Origin: an uncultured Clostridium sp. | GTDB lineage: Bacteria > Bacillota > Clostridia > Lachnospirales > Lachnospiraceae | Length of the DNA: 8,882 nucleotides | Assembly (NCBI GenBank): GCA_900543885.1 | Contig: UQTA01000099.1 | Location: 1-8,882 of the forward strand | Direction: 5' to 3' | Shown here: piece by piece, positions 1 to 5,309 of the stretch | How positions within the stretch are numbered: position 1 is the first letter of the stretch | Layout: each line of letters opens with the position of its first letter | Position numbers and translations under genes: made by a program | The notes under the pieces: generated by a model | Told to the model about the DNA's origin: nothing | Databases searched by the model: none | Seen by the model: only the letters and a program-made list of their open reading frames with translations

Positions 1-47
1 TCAGCAAAATCTTTTAGTTTGTAATTAGTGATATTAGATGTGTTCAT
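1..47 (-). CDS. N-terminal fragment of an unidentified protein (15 codons)
   Basis: The minus strand starts an ATG at 47-45 and reads MNTSNITNYKLKDFA before leaving the window. A strong ribosome binding site, GGAGGA, lies about 7 bases upstream, and a well-spaced promoter lies at 69-97, so this is very likely a real gene start. Function cannot be fixed from 15 residues. The YKLKDFA stretch resembles the opening of the MerR-like helix-turn-helix of IS607-family serine transposases (TnpA), which often begin with a short tail and then Y-K-x-x-E/D-F-A. This is a guess from memory of the family, not a demonstrated match. If right, a mobile element would begin here and extend to the left. Any small DNA-binding protein would be equally compatible. 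Confidence 0.55.
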   Translation of the reverse strand, partial: MNTSNITNYKLKDFA

Positions 48-68
48 AACAATATCCTCCATGAGTAT

Positions 69-97
69 ATTTTAACATATTTAATCACTATTAACAA
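69..97 (-). promoter_or_regulatory. Sigma-A-like promoter for the left-edge gene
   Basis: On the minus strand a -35 box TTGTTA (plus 92-97) is separated by exactly 17 bases from a -10 box TAAAAT (plus 69-74). A TGT immediately precedes the -10, giving an extended -10 motif. Transcription would start near 62 and give a leader of about 15 bases that includes the GGAGGA ribosome binding site. Confidence 0.6.
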
Positions 98-135
98 TGA
101 TTTTGATTGCTTAATTTTCCTCCTTTGAAAATTTC

Positions 136-218
136 ATGTACTCTCGGAGTCTTTCCTGCATTTGCCTTTGCGGCTGATCTTTTGCAAAATCAAGTACAAA
201 AAGATTCCGAGAGTACAT
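136..218. repeat. Long inverted repeat, 19-base arms
   Basis: The arms 136-154 and 200-218 are complementary over 19 bases with one G-T wobble. The outer 13 (ATGTACTCTCGGA / TCCGAGAGTACAT) are perfect. The 45-base loop holds a self-complementary TTTTGCAAAA. The repeat lies between the asnS terminator and the left-edge promoter. It is not followed by a T-tract on either strand, so it is not a simple terminator. It could be a protein-binding dyad, the end of a mobile element or part of a structured RNA. The ACTCTC part of its left arm could alternatively pair with GAGAGT at 260-265. Confidence 0.7.
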
Positions 219-223
219 ATTCT

Positions 224-259
224 AAAAACGGCGCAAAACAAAAAATATGTTTTGCGCCG
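224..259 (-). terminator. Rho-independent terminator facing minus (asnS direction)
   Basis: A perfect 12-base stem, 229-240 against 248-259 (CGGCGCAAAACA / TGTTTTGCGCCG), closes a 7-base AT loop. Read on the minus strand, the stem is followed at once by TTTTT (plus 224-228), the classic intrinsic terminator layout. It lies about 180 bases past the asnS stop and is the first T-tract hairpin met by asnS transcription, so it probably ends that transcript after the structured element at 270-442. Confidence 0.8.
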
Positions 260-269
260 GAGAGTGCTG

Positions 270-442
270 GTAAGCCAACGAATTGCTCCGCAGCTACGCT
301 GCTCCCGCAATTCTAAAAACATTCAGAATCCGCAGATTTGCGATGCAAATCGCTTCTTCTTCATGTTTTTGGCGGGAACCAAAGTCAGATGCCTTATCGT
401 GCAAGCACGAACAGCACCTGCACTTTTGTTCCCTTGGCTTAC
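270..442 (-). other. Compact four-way-junction fold after asnS (structured RNA or MITE-like repeat)
   Basis: Four helices account for nearly all of this stretch. P1 is closed by GTAAGCCAA (270-278) with TTGGCTTAC (434-442). P2 pairs 280-286 with 307-313 and has an inner GCAGC/GCTGC stem (290-294/298-302). P3 pairs AAAAACAT (315-322) with ATGTTTTT (363-370), then 325-328 with 357-360 and GATTTGC/GCAAATC (335-341/345-351). P4 pairs 374-385 with 422-433, with one mismatch, and is capped by TCGTGC/GCACGA (397-410). The helices abut with 0 to 3 unpaired bases between them. P1 overlaps the asnS stop codon at 439-441. The asnS transcript would carry the fold as a 3' UTR ahead of the terminator. Alternatively it is a non-autonomous insertion with 9-base terminal inverted repeats, although I see no target duplication. 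The strand is assigned by asnS transcription. Short ORFs crossing it look incidental. Confidence 0.6.
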
Positions 443-1830
443 AGTTCGCAGTTATTAACAGTTCTTGGGAATGGGATAACGTCGCGGATGTTGGACATAC
501 CGGTCAGATACATTACGCAGCGCTCAAAGCCAAGTCCGAAGCCTGCATGGCGGGTAGAACCGTATTTACGAAGATCCAGGTAGAATCCGTAATCCTCTTT
601 CTTAAGTCCCAGCTCATCCATTCTTGCAACCAGCTTGTCATAGTCATCTTCACGCTGGCTTCCGCCGATGATCTCGCCGATTCCAGGAACCAGACAGTCT
701 ACAGCAGCAACAGTCTTACCGTCTGGGTTCATCTTCATGTAGAATGCTTTGATCTCCTTTGGATAATCGGTAACAAATACAGGTTTCTTGAAGATCTCTT
801 CAGTCAGGTAACGCTCATGCTCAGTCTGAAGGTCGCAGCCCCAGGATACCTTGTAGTCAAATTTGTCATTGTGCTTCATTAACAGCTCAACAGCCTCAGT
901 ATAGGTGATACGTCCGAATTCAGAGTTGAGAACGTTGTTTAAACGGTCTAACAGGCCTTTGTCTACGAAGCTGTTGAAGAAGTTCATTTCTTCCGGAGCA
1001 TGCTCTAAAACGTACTTGATCACATATTTTAACATGCCTTCTGCAACACGCATATTATCATCCAGGTCAGCGAAAGCCATTTCCGGCTCGATCATCCAGA
1101 ATTCAGCAGCATGACGGGTGGTGTTGGAGTTCTCTGCGCGGAAGGTAGGTCCGAAGGTATAGATATTGCGGAATGCCATAGCGTAGGTTTCGCCATTTAA
1201 CTGGCCGCTTACAGTCAGGTTGGTTGGCTTTCCGAAGAAATCCTGCTTGTAATCAATGGTGCCGTCCTCATTTTTAGGTACGTTGTTTAAGTCTAAAGTA
1301 GTAACCTGGAACATTTCTCCTGCACCTTCGCAGTCACTTCCGGTGATCAATGGAGTGTGGACATAAACAAAGTCCTTTTCCTGGAAATACTGATGGATAG
1401 CATATGCGATCAAAGAACGCACACGGAATACTGCCTGGAAAGTGTTGGTCCTTGGACGTAAATGTGAGATGGTGCGCAGATATTCAAAAGAGTGGCGCTT
1501 TTTCTGCAGTGGGTAATCAGGTGCAGATGCACCTTCAACAGTAACCTCAGTAGCCTGGATCTCAAAAGGCTGTTTTGCCTGTGGAGTAGCAACTAAAGTA
1601 CCTTTAACAATAATGGCAGTTCCAACACCTAATTTGGAAACCTGTGCGAAGTTTTCCAGAGTGTCATGGTAAACAGCCTGAAGGGTTTCAAAATAAGTTC
1701 CGTCACTGATAACGATGAAACCGAATGCTTTAGAATCGCGAAGGCTGCGGATCCATCCGCCAACGGTAATTTCCTTGTCCAGGAACTTTTCCGGATTTTT
1801 ATAAAGTTCTCTTACTGTAACTAAATCCAT
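439..1830 (-). CDS. asnS: Asparaginyl-tRNA synthetase
   Basis: This cytosolic class IIb aminoacyl-tRNA synthetase charges tRNA-Asn with asparagine using ATP. The protein is 463 residues, close to the 466 of the E. coli enzyme. An N-terminal OB-fold anticodon-binding domain is visible (VGGWIRSLRDSKAFGF from about residue 23). Class II motif 2 appears as FRAENSNTTRHAAEFW from residue 230, and motif 3 as GFGLGFERC with the conserved arginine at 437, then the family ending IRDVIPFPRT. The stretch ENSNTTRHAAEFWMIEPE follows the E. coli AsnRS closely, which favours AsnRS over AspRS. The ATG at 1830 is chosen because it begins the standard N-terminus and has AGGAG upstream at 1843-1847, 12 bases away, which is slightly long. 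An in-frame extension to a TTG at 1920 has no ribosome binding site. No T-box leader is seen. The gene is divergent from glgC. Confidence 0.97.
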   Translation of the reverse strand: MDLVTVRELYKNPEKFLDKEITVGGWIRSLRDSKAFGFIVISDGTYFETLQAVYHDTLENFAQVSKLGVGTAIIVKGTLVATPQAKQPFEIQATEVTVEGASAPDYPLQKKRHSFEYLRTISHLRPRTNTFQAVFRVRSLIAYAIHQYFQEKDFVYVHTPLITGSDCEGAGEMFQVTTLDLNNVPKNEDGTIDYKQDFFGKPTNLTVSGQLNGETYAMAFRNIYTFGPTFRAENSNTTRHAAEFWMIEPEMAFADLDDNMRVAEGMLKYVIKYVLEHAPEEMNFFNSFVDKGLLDRLNNVLNSEFGRITYTEAVELLMKHNDKFDYKVSWGCDLQTEHERYLTEEIFKKPVFVTDYPKEIKAFYMKMNPDGKTVAAVDCLVPGIGEIIGGSQREDDYDKLVARMDELGLKKEDYGFYLDLRKYGSTRHAGFGLGFERCVMYLTGMSNIRDVIPFPRTVNNCEL

Positions 1831-1911
1831 GATGAGTAATTTCTCCTTTTCTCCAATACATAATTTCTGTGACAGCTGGTCTTGCAAAACTTTAAGATCA
1901 AACTGCTGCAA

Positions 1912-1942
1912 TTTAAGCAATATTATTTTTAAGCAATATTAT
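1912..1942. repeat. Tandem 15-base direct repeat in the asnS leader/promoter
   Basis: TTTAAGCAATATTAT occurs at 1912-1926 and again at 1928-1942, a 16-base period. The right copy overlaps the downstream TATAAT of the asnS promoter. A second, shorter direct repeat (ATTATAAG at 1938-1945 and 1948-1955) creates two successive -10 boxes. The repeats may come from local slippage or may be paired regulator sites. Confidence 0.6.
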
Positions 1943-1976
1943 AAGGTATTATAAGATATTTCACGTAATGTTTCAA
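1938..1976 (-). promoter_or_regulatory. asnS promoter with two tandem -10 boxes
   Basis: On the minus strand, -35 TTGAAA (plus 1971-1976) is followed after exactly 17 bases by a perfect -10 TATAAT (plus 1948-1953). A second TATAAT lies 10 bases further downstream (plus 1938-1943) but has only a poor -35 partner. Transcription from the first box would start near 1941 and leave a leader of about 110 bases before the asnS ATG. That leader has no T-box signature. Confidence 0.7.
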
Positions 1977-2013
1977 GGTTTTCGTGCGTTTCCTTCCACT
2001 TTTGCATTGTTGG

Positions 2014-2091
2014 TCATGCAACCCATGAACAGCAAGACTTTTGCTGATGCGCAGGTGCTGCATGTTCAGTCATTTGGTTAGGAGCAAGCAT
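2014..2091 (-). CDS. Possible 25-residue Cys/Trp-tailed peptide
   Basis: An ATG at 2091-2089 opens a 25-codon frame, MLAPNQMTEHAAPAHQQKS followed by CCSWVA and a TGA stop. AGGTGA lies 4 bases upstream of the ATG (minus strand; plus 2096-2101), a reasonable ribosome binding site. The adjacent cysteines and the tryptophan at the C-terminus, after a polar leader-like first half, would suit a modified or secreted signalling peptide. No processing enzyme or transporter is visible nearby and I do not recognise the family. The same DNA contains CAGCAA/TTGCTG (2030-2046) and CATGCA/TGCATG pairings, so a structured RNA or a chance ORF are alternatives. An in-frame ATG at 2229 would extend it to 71 residues, but that extension looks like random hydrophobic sequence. 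Confidence 0.3.
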   Translation of the reverse strand: MLAPNQMTEHAAPAHQQKSCCSWVA

Positions 2092-2225
2092 AGTTTCACC
2101 TATTAAGTCGCTTGGTTGATGGAGGGAGATATATAGTGTTTGGAAAGGTGTTCTGGCACAATATCTTGAGAAAAGTATAAAATATAAAACGTTTGATCGA
2201 AAAATGTCGGAAAACTGCATAAAAA

Positions 2226-2278
2226 ACACAAAATATATTTAAATATTTGTGTACTATTTATAAAGTTTGTGGTATAAT
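2226..2278 (+). promoter_or_regulatory. glgC promoter with overlapping AT-rich dyad
   Basis: A perfect TATAAT (2273-2278) is preceded by TGG, forming an extended -10 (TGGTATAAT). The -35 is weak: TGTACT at 2250-2255 with 17-base spacing, or TTGTGT at 2248-2253 with 19. An imperfect inverted repeat, ACACAAAATAT (2226-2236) against ATATTTGTGT (2243-2252), covers the -35 zone and could bind a regulator. Transcription would begin near 2285, about 33 bases before the glgC GTG start. Confidence 0.7.
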
Positions 2279-2317
2279 TATGTTTACCAAAATTATATAA
2301 CAGCAAGAGGTGATAAC

Positions 2318-3592
2318 GTGATTAAAAAAGAAATGATTGCCATGCTTTTAGCTGGCGGACAGGGAAGCCGTCTTGGCGTTCTTACACAGAAAGTAGCTAA
2401 GCCGGCGGTATCTTTTGGGGGGAAGTACCGAATCATTGATTTTCCGCTGAGTAACTGTATCAATTCAGGTGTTGACACTGTTGGTGTCCTGACACAGTAC
2501 CAGCCTTTACGTTTAAATTCACATATCGGAATTGGTATTCCGTGGGATTTGGACAGAAATGTTGGCGGCGTGACGATCTTACCTCCATACGAAAGAAGCA
2601 AAGGAAGCGACTGGTATACCGGTACTGCCAATGCGATTTTTCAGAACCTGGAGTATATGGAAGCATATAATCCAGAGTATGTGCTCATCCTTTCTGGTGA
2701 CCACATTTACAAAATGGACTACGAAGTGATGCTTGATTATCACAAAGCAAACAATGCGGATATCACCATTGCTGCTATGCCGGTACCGATTGAAGAAGCA
2801 AGCCGTTTCGGTATCTTGATCACAGACGAGCACAACCGTATTACAGAGTTTGAGGAAAAACCGGCTGTTCCAAGAAGCAACTTAGCTTCCATGGGTATTT
2901 ACATCTTCAGCTGGCCGGTTCTTAAGGAAGCCCTGATCAAGATGAAGGACGAGCCTGGATGTGACTTTGGAAAACACATTATTCCATACTGCCACGCAAA
3001 GGGCGAGAGGATCTTTGCTTATGAGTACAATGGTTACTGGAAGGACGTAGGTACTCTTGGCTCCTACTGGGAAGCAAATATGGAGCTGATCGATATTATT
3101 CCAGAATTCAACCTGTATGAAGAATACTGGAAGATCTACACCAAGAGTGATGTGATCCCGCCTCAGTACATAGCTTCCGAAGCCAATGTTGAGCGAAGTA
3201 TCATTGGAGAAGGAACTGAAATTTATGGTGAGGTTATCAACTCTGTTATCGGCGCAGGCGTTACCATTGCAAAGGGTGCTGTAGTTAAGGATTCCATTGT
3301 TATGCAGGGAAGCGTCATTGGAGCAGGTACATCTGTTGAAAAGGCCATTATTGCAGAAAATGTAAAAGTTGGTTCTGATGTGCAGATCGGTGTTGGCGAA
3401 TATGCGCCTAGTACATATGACCAGAAGGTATATCAGTTCGATCTGGCTACCATCGGTGAGAACTCCATTATCCCGGACGGCGTAAAGATCGGAAAGAATA
3501 CCGCCATAGCAGGCGAGACCACCGTGGGCGACTATCCTGATGGATTACTGGCAAGCGGAAATTACATTATAAAGGCAGGTGGCGTGAAATGA
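2318..3592 (+). CDS. glgC: Glucose-1-phosphate adenylyltransferase, catalytic subunit
   Basis: The enzyme makes ADP-glucose from ATP and glucose-1-phosphate, the committed step of bacterial glycogen synthesis in the cytosol. The 424-residue protein has the N-terminal nucleotidyltransferase fold: LLAGGQGSRLG with R18, then K28 in VAKPAV, SGDHIYKMDY with the catalytic aspartate at 128, FEEKP with the glucose-1-phosphate lysine at 181, and YWKDVGTLGSYWEANMEL. The C-terminal third shows isoleucine/valine/glycine-rich hexapeptide repeats of a left-handed beta helix. The GTG at 2318 is chosen because AGGTGAT lies just upstream and it yields the family N-terminus MIKKEMIAMLLAGG. An in-frame ATG at 2267 lies on the promoter, upstream of the expected transcript start. 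The stop overlaps glgD by 4 bases, which implies coupled translation and a GlgC-GlgD complex. Confidence 0.96.
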   Translation: MIKKEMIAMLLAGGQGSRLGVLTQKVAKPAVSFGGKYRIIDFPLSNCINSGVDTVGVLTQYQPLRLNSHIGIGIPWDLDRNVGGVTILPPYERSKGSDWYTGTANAIFQNLEYMEAYNPEYVLILSGDHIYKMDYEVMLDYHKANNADITIAAMPVPIEEASRFGILITDEHNRITEFEEKPAVPRSNLASMGIYIFSWPVLKEALIKMKDEPGCDFGKHIIPYCHAKGERIFAYEYNGYWKDVGTLGSYWEANMELIDIIPEFNLYEEYWKIYTKSDVIPPQYIASEANVERSIIGEGTEIYGEVINSVIGAGVTIAKGAVVKDSIVMQGSVIGAGTSVEKAIIAENVKVGSDVQIGVGEYAPSTYDQKVYQFDLATIGENSIIPDGVKIGKNTAIAGETTVGDYPDGLLASGNYIIKAGGVK

Positions 3593-4710
3593 GAGCAATC
3601 GGTATCGTATTAGCAGGTGGCAACAGCAAGAGGATGCGGGAACTGTCCAATAAAAGAGCAGTGGCTGCTATGCCGGTTGCAGGAAGCTACCGCAGTATTG
3701 ACTTTGCATTAAGCAATATGACAAACTCCCACATTCAGAATGTGGCTGTATTTACACAGTATAACTCCAGATCCTTAAACCTTCATCTGAGTTCCTCCAA
3801 GTGGTGGGATTTCGGACGTAAGCAGGGCGGACTGTATGTATTTACACCATCCATTACTCCTGAAAACGGAGACTGGTACCGTGGTACAGCAGATGCTCTT
3901 TATCAGAATCTGACCTTCTTAAAGAACAGCCATGAGCCATATGTAGTGATCACTTCCGGTGACGGTGTCTATAAGCTTGATTACAACAAGGTTCTGGAAT
4001 ACCATATTGAAAAGAAAGCAGATATCACTGTTGTCTGCAAGGATATGGAAGAGGGAACAGATGTTACCCGCTTTGGATGCGTTAAGTTAAATGATGACGG
4101 ACGCATTACAGATTTTGAAGAAAAGCCAATGGCTTCTGACGCAACCACTATTTCCTGTGGTATCTATGTCATCCGCAGAAGACAGCTGATCGAACTGTTA
4201 GAGCGTTGTGCAGCAGAGGACAGATATGACCTGGTAAATGATATTCTGGTACGTTATAAAAATTTAAAGAGGATCTATGCCTATAAGTTAGACAGTTACT
4301 GGAGCAATATTGCTACAGTTGATTCTTACTATAAGACCAATATGGATTTCTTAAAGCCGGAAGTGAGAGATTATTTCTTCAAACAGTATCCGGATATTTA
4401 TACCAAGATCGATGATCTTCCACCGGCAAAATACAATCCAGGCTCTGTTGTTAAGAACAGCCTTGTATCCAGTGGTTGTATTTTAAATGGTACGGTAGAG
4501 AATTCCATTCTCTTTAAGAAAGCATACGTAGGAAATAATTGTATCATTAAAAACTCTATCATTTTAAATGACGTTTATATTGGTGATAATACAGTGATTG
4601 AAAACTGTATCGTTGAAAGCCGGGATACCATCCGTGCTAATACAACTTATATTGGAACACCTGAGAACATTAAGATCGTCATTGAGAAGAACGAACGTTA
4701 TACATTGTAA
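3589..4710 (+). CDS. glgD: GlgD-type ADP-glucose pyrophosphorylase subunit
   Basis: This 373-residue GlgC paralogue is the partner subunit found next to GlgC in Firmicutes. It is known to modulate the catalytic subunit within a hetero-oligomer rather than act well alone. The fold is retained: LAGGNSKRM at the N-terminus, SGDGVYKLDY with D125, FEEKP with K179, and a C-terminal beta-helix of hexapeptide repeats (VVKNSLVSSGCILNGTVENS region). The phosphate-loop glycine pattern is lost (GQGSR in GlgC becomes NSKR). The lysine-proline equivalent to GlgC K28-P29 is V25-A26. Both changes fit a regulatory rather than a fully catalytic role. It is shorter than GlgC by about 50 residues, as usual for GlgD. 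The ATG overlaps the glgC TGA as ATGA, with AGGTGG about 6 bases upstream. spoVG follows after 92 bases. Confidence 0.94.
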   Translation: MRAIGIVLAGGNSKRMRELSNKRAVAAMPVAGSYRSIDFALSNMTNSHIQNVAVFTQYNSRSLNLHLSSSKWWDFGRKQGGLYVFTPSITPENGDWYRGTADALYQNLTFLKNSHEPYVVITSGDGVYKLDYNKVLEYHIEKKADITVVCKDMEEGTDVTRFGCVKLNDDGRITDFEEKPMASDATTISCGIYVIRRRQLIELLERCAAEDRYDLVNDILVRYKNLKRIYAYKLDSYWSNIATVDSYYKTNMDFLKPEVRDYFFKQYPDIYTKIDDLPPAKYNPGSVVKNSLVSSGCILNGTVENSILFKKAYVGNNCIIKNSIILNDVYIGDNTVIENCIVESRDTIRANTTYIGTPENIKIVIEKNERYTL

Positions 4711-4729
4711 AAAGTTACAACATAGTGCG

Positions 4730-4772
4730 GCCCGTTCTTCTGATTCCTGCAGAAGGAGTGCAGCACGGGGGC
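4730..4772 (+). other. Hairpin-forming leader between glgD and spoVG
   Basis: Outer bases GCCCG (4730-4734) can pair with CGGGGGC (4766-4772). Inside, either CTTCTG/CAGAAG (4737-4742/4750-4755) or CTGCA/TGCAG (4747-4751/4759-4763) can form, and the two are mutually exclusive. There is no T-tract after it, so it is not an intrinsic terminator. It sits about 30 bases before the spoVG start and may affect mRNA stability or spoVG translation. Confidence 0.35.
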
Positions 4773-4802
4773 TGACGGAAGAAACGGAAGGAGTATTGAA
4801 AC

Positions 4803-5084
4803 ATGCAGGTAACAGATGTGAGAGTAAGACGGGTGGAGAAAGAAGGTAAGATGAAAGCAATCGTCTCCATTACCTTAGATAATGAGTTTGTGATCCACGA
4901 TATCAAAGTCATTGAAGGTGAGAAAGGATTATTCATCGCTATGCCGAGCCGTAAGGCAGCAGACGGCGAATATCGGGATATTGCCCATCCGATCAATTCC
5001 GGTACACGGGAAATGATACAGACGATCATTCTGGATAAGTACGAAAGTACATTATTAGAAAACGAAGAAGAAGCGCTTGCATAA
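4803..5084 (+). CDS. spoVG: SpoVG family regulatory nucleic-acid-binding protein
   Basis: This 93-residue protein matches SpoVG nearly throughout: MQVTDVRVRRVEKEGKMKAI at the start, then ITLDNEFVIHDIKVIEG, GLFIAMPSRK, and DIAHPINSGTR. SpoVG proteins bind RNA and DNA and affect sporulation septation, cell-envelope functions and virulence traits in Firmicutes. They are small single-domain dimers, and the acidic C-terminal tail here (ENEEEA) is typical. AAGGAG lies 9 bases upstream of the ATG, a strong site. No clear promoter is visible in the 92 bases after glgD, so the gene may be read through from glgC-glgD. A separate sporulation sigma promoter, as in Bacillus, cannot be excluded. A strong terminator follows. 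Confidence 0.96.
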   Translation: MQVTDVRVRRVEKEGKMKAIVSITLDNEFVIHDIKVIEGEKGLFIAMPSRKAADGEYRDIAHPINSGTREMIQTIILDKYESTLLENEEEALA

Positions 5085-5110
5085 AAAGCAGTCGCTAAAG
5101 TACAATGAAG

Positions 5111-5165
5111 ATACCCTGGACCAGCAAACATGGCAGATGTCATGAACTGGTCTGGGGTATTTTTT
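5111..5165 (+). terminator. Rho-independent terminator after spoVG
   Basis: ATACCCTGGACCAG (5111-5124) pairs with CTGGTCTGGGGTAT (5147-5160) over 14 bases with two G-T wobbles and runs directly into a T-tract (5160-5165). The loop itself can form a small CATG-based hairpin (5130-5144). It should close the glgC-glgD-spoVG transcript and isolate the synthetase gene downstream. Confidence 0.88.
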
Positions 5166-5197
5166 GAAAAAATACTTTGAAATTCAAAATATTGACA

Positions 5198-5226
5198 TTG
5201 TACAAGGGGGATGTGTGTGCTATAGT
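5198..5226 (+). promoter_or_regulatory. Candidate promoter of the synthetase gene
   Basis: TTGTAC (5198-5203) and TATAGT (5221-5226) are 17 bases apart and would start transcription near 5233, about 77 bases before the ATG. A better -35, TTGACA (5192-5197), is 23 bases from the same -10 and is too far to pair with it. The weak consensus suggests a promoter that needs an activator or is tightly controlled. Confidence 0.5.
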
Positions 5227-5236
5227 TAGGACGTAA

Positions 5237-5260
5237 ATGTATATTAATAGACATATACAT
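5237..5260. promoter_or_regulatory. Operator-like perfect inverted repeat downstream of the -10
   Basis: ATGTATAT (5237-5244) and ATATACAT (5253-5260) are perfect 8-base inverted arms around an 8-base spacer. Their position just after the expected transcript start suits a repressor site. A second pair, ACATTGTA (5195-5202) and TACAATGT (5260-5267), brackets the promoter. ATACA/TGTAT (5259-5271) adds another dyad. No regulator gene is visible in the window. Confidence 0.5.
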
Positions 5261-5309
5261 ACAATGTGTATAGCAACGTAATGTTTTAATCATGAGTAGG
5301 AGAAAAAGA

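Larger units (their letters stand above)
1831..2317. other. Divergent asnS-glgC intergenic region, overview
   Basis: These 487 bases separate the asnS and glgC starts. They hold the asnS leader (about 110 bases) and its promoter with tandem repeats, a doubtful 25-codon minus-strand ORF at 2014-2091, and the glgC promoter next to the right end. Bases 2102-2225 show no gene, no T-tract hairpin and no riboswitch I recognise. They are AT-rich from about 2165 onward. The minus strand of this part could supply a promoter for the small ORF, but only a weak TATACT box without a matching -35 is visible. Confidence 0.6.

Noticed and set aside
134..322. 62-codon minus-strand ORF through the structured region
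   Set aside because: It crosses the terminator hairpin and inverted repeats, and its sequence looks like translated repeats. No good start site is visible.
270..442. tRNA gene or CRISPR array in the hairpin-rich region
   Set aside because: The hairpins do not form a cloverleaf of tRNA size with conserved T-loop bases. No regularly spaced direct repeats are present.
283..882. 199-codon plus-strand ORF
   Set aside because: It lies mostly antisense to the C-terminal coding of asnS and runs through the hairpin region. Its composition does not look like a protein and no ribosome site is evident.
1831..1945. T-box riboswitch upstream of asnS
   Set aside because: Clostridial synthetase genes often have one, but no TGGNACCGCG-like core or antiterminator is visible in the roughly 110-base leader.
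2003..2021. TTGCAT/ATGCAA hairpin as a terminator for the small peptide ORF
   Set aside because: The arms are only 6 bases and no run of T follows on the minus strand.
2267..2317. Upstream ATG start for glgC at 2267
   Set aside because: It overlaps the -10 box at 2273-2278 and precedes the expected transcript start. The GTG at 2318 has a ribosome site and gives the family N-terminus.
4730..4772. Terminator between glgD and spoVG
   Set aside because: The stems form, but no T-tract follows on the plus strand, so termination is not supported.
4715..5293. 192-codon minus-strand ORF
   Set aside because: It is fully antisense to spoVG and its terminator. spoVG is a clear family match, so this is a shadow frame.
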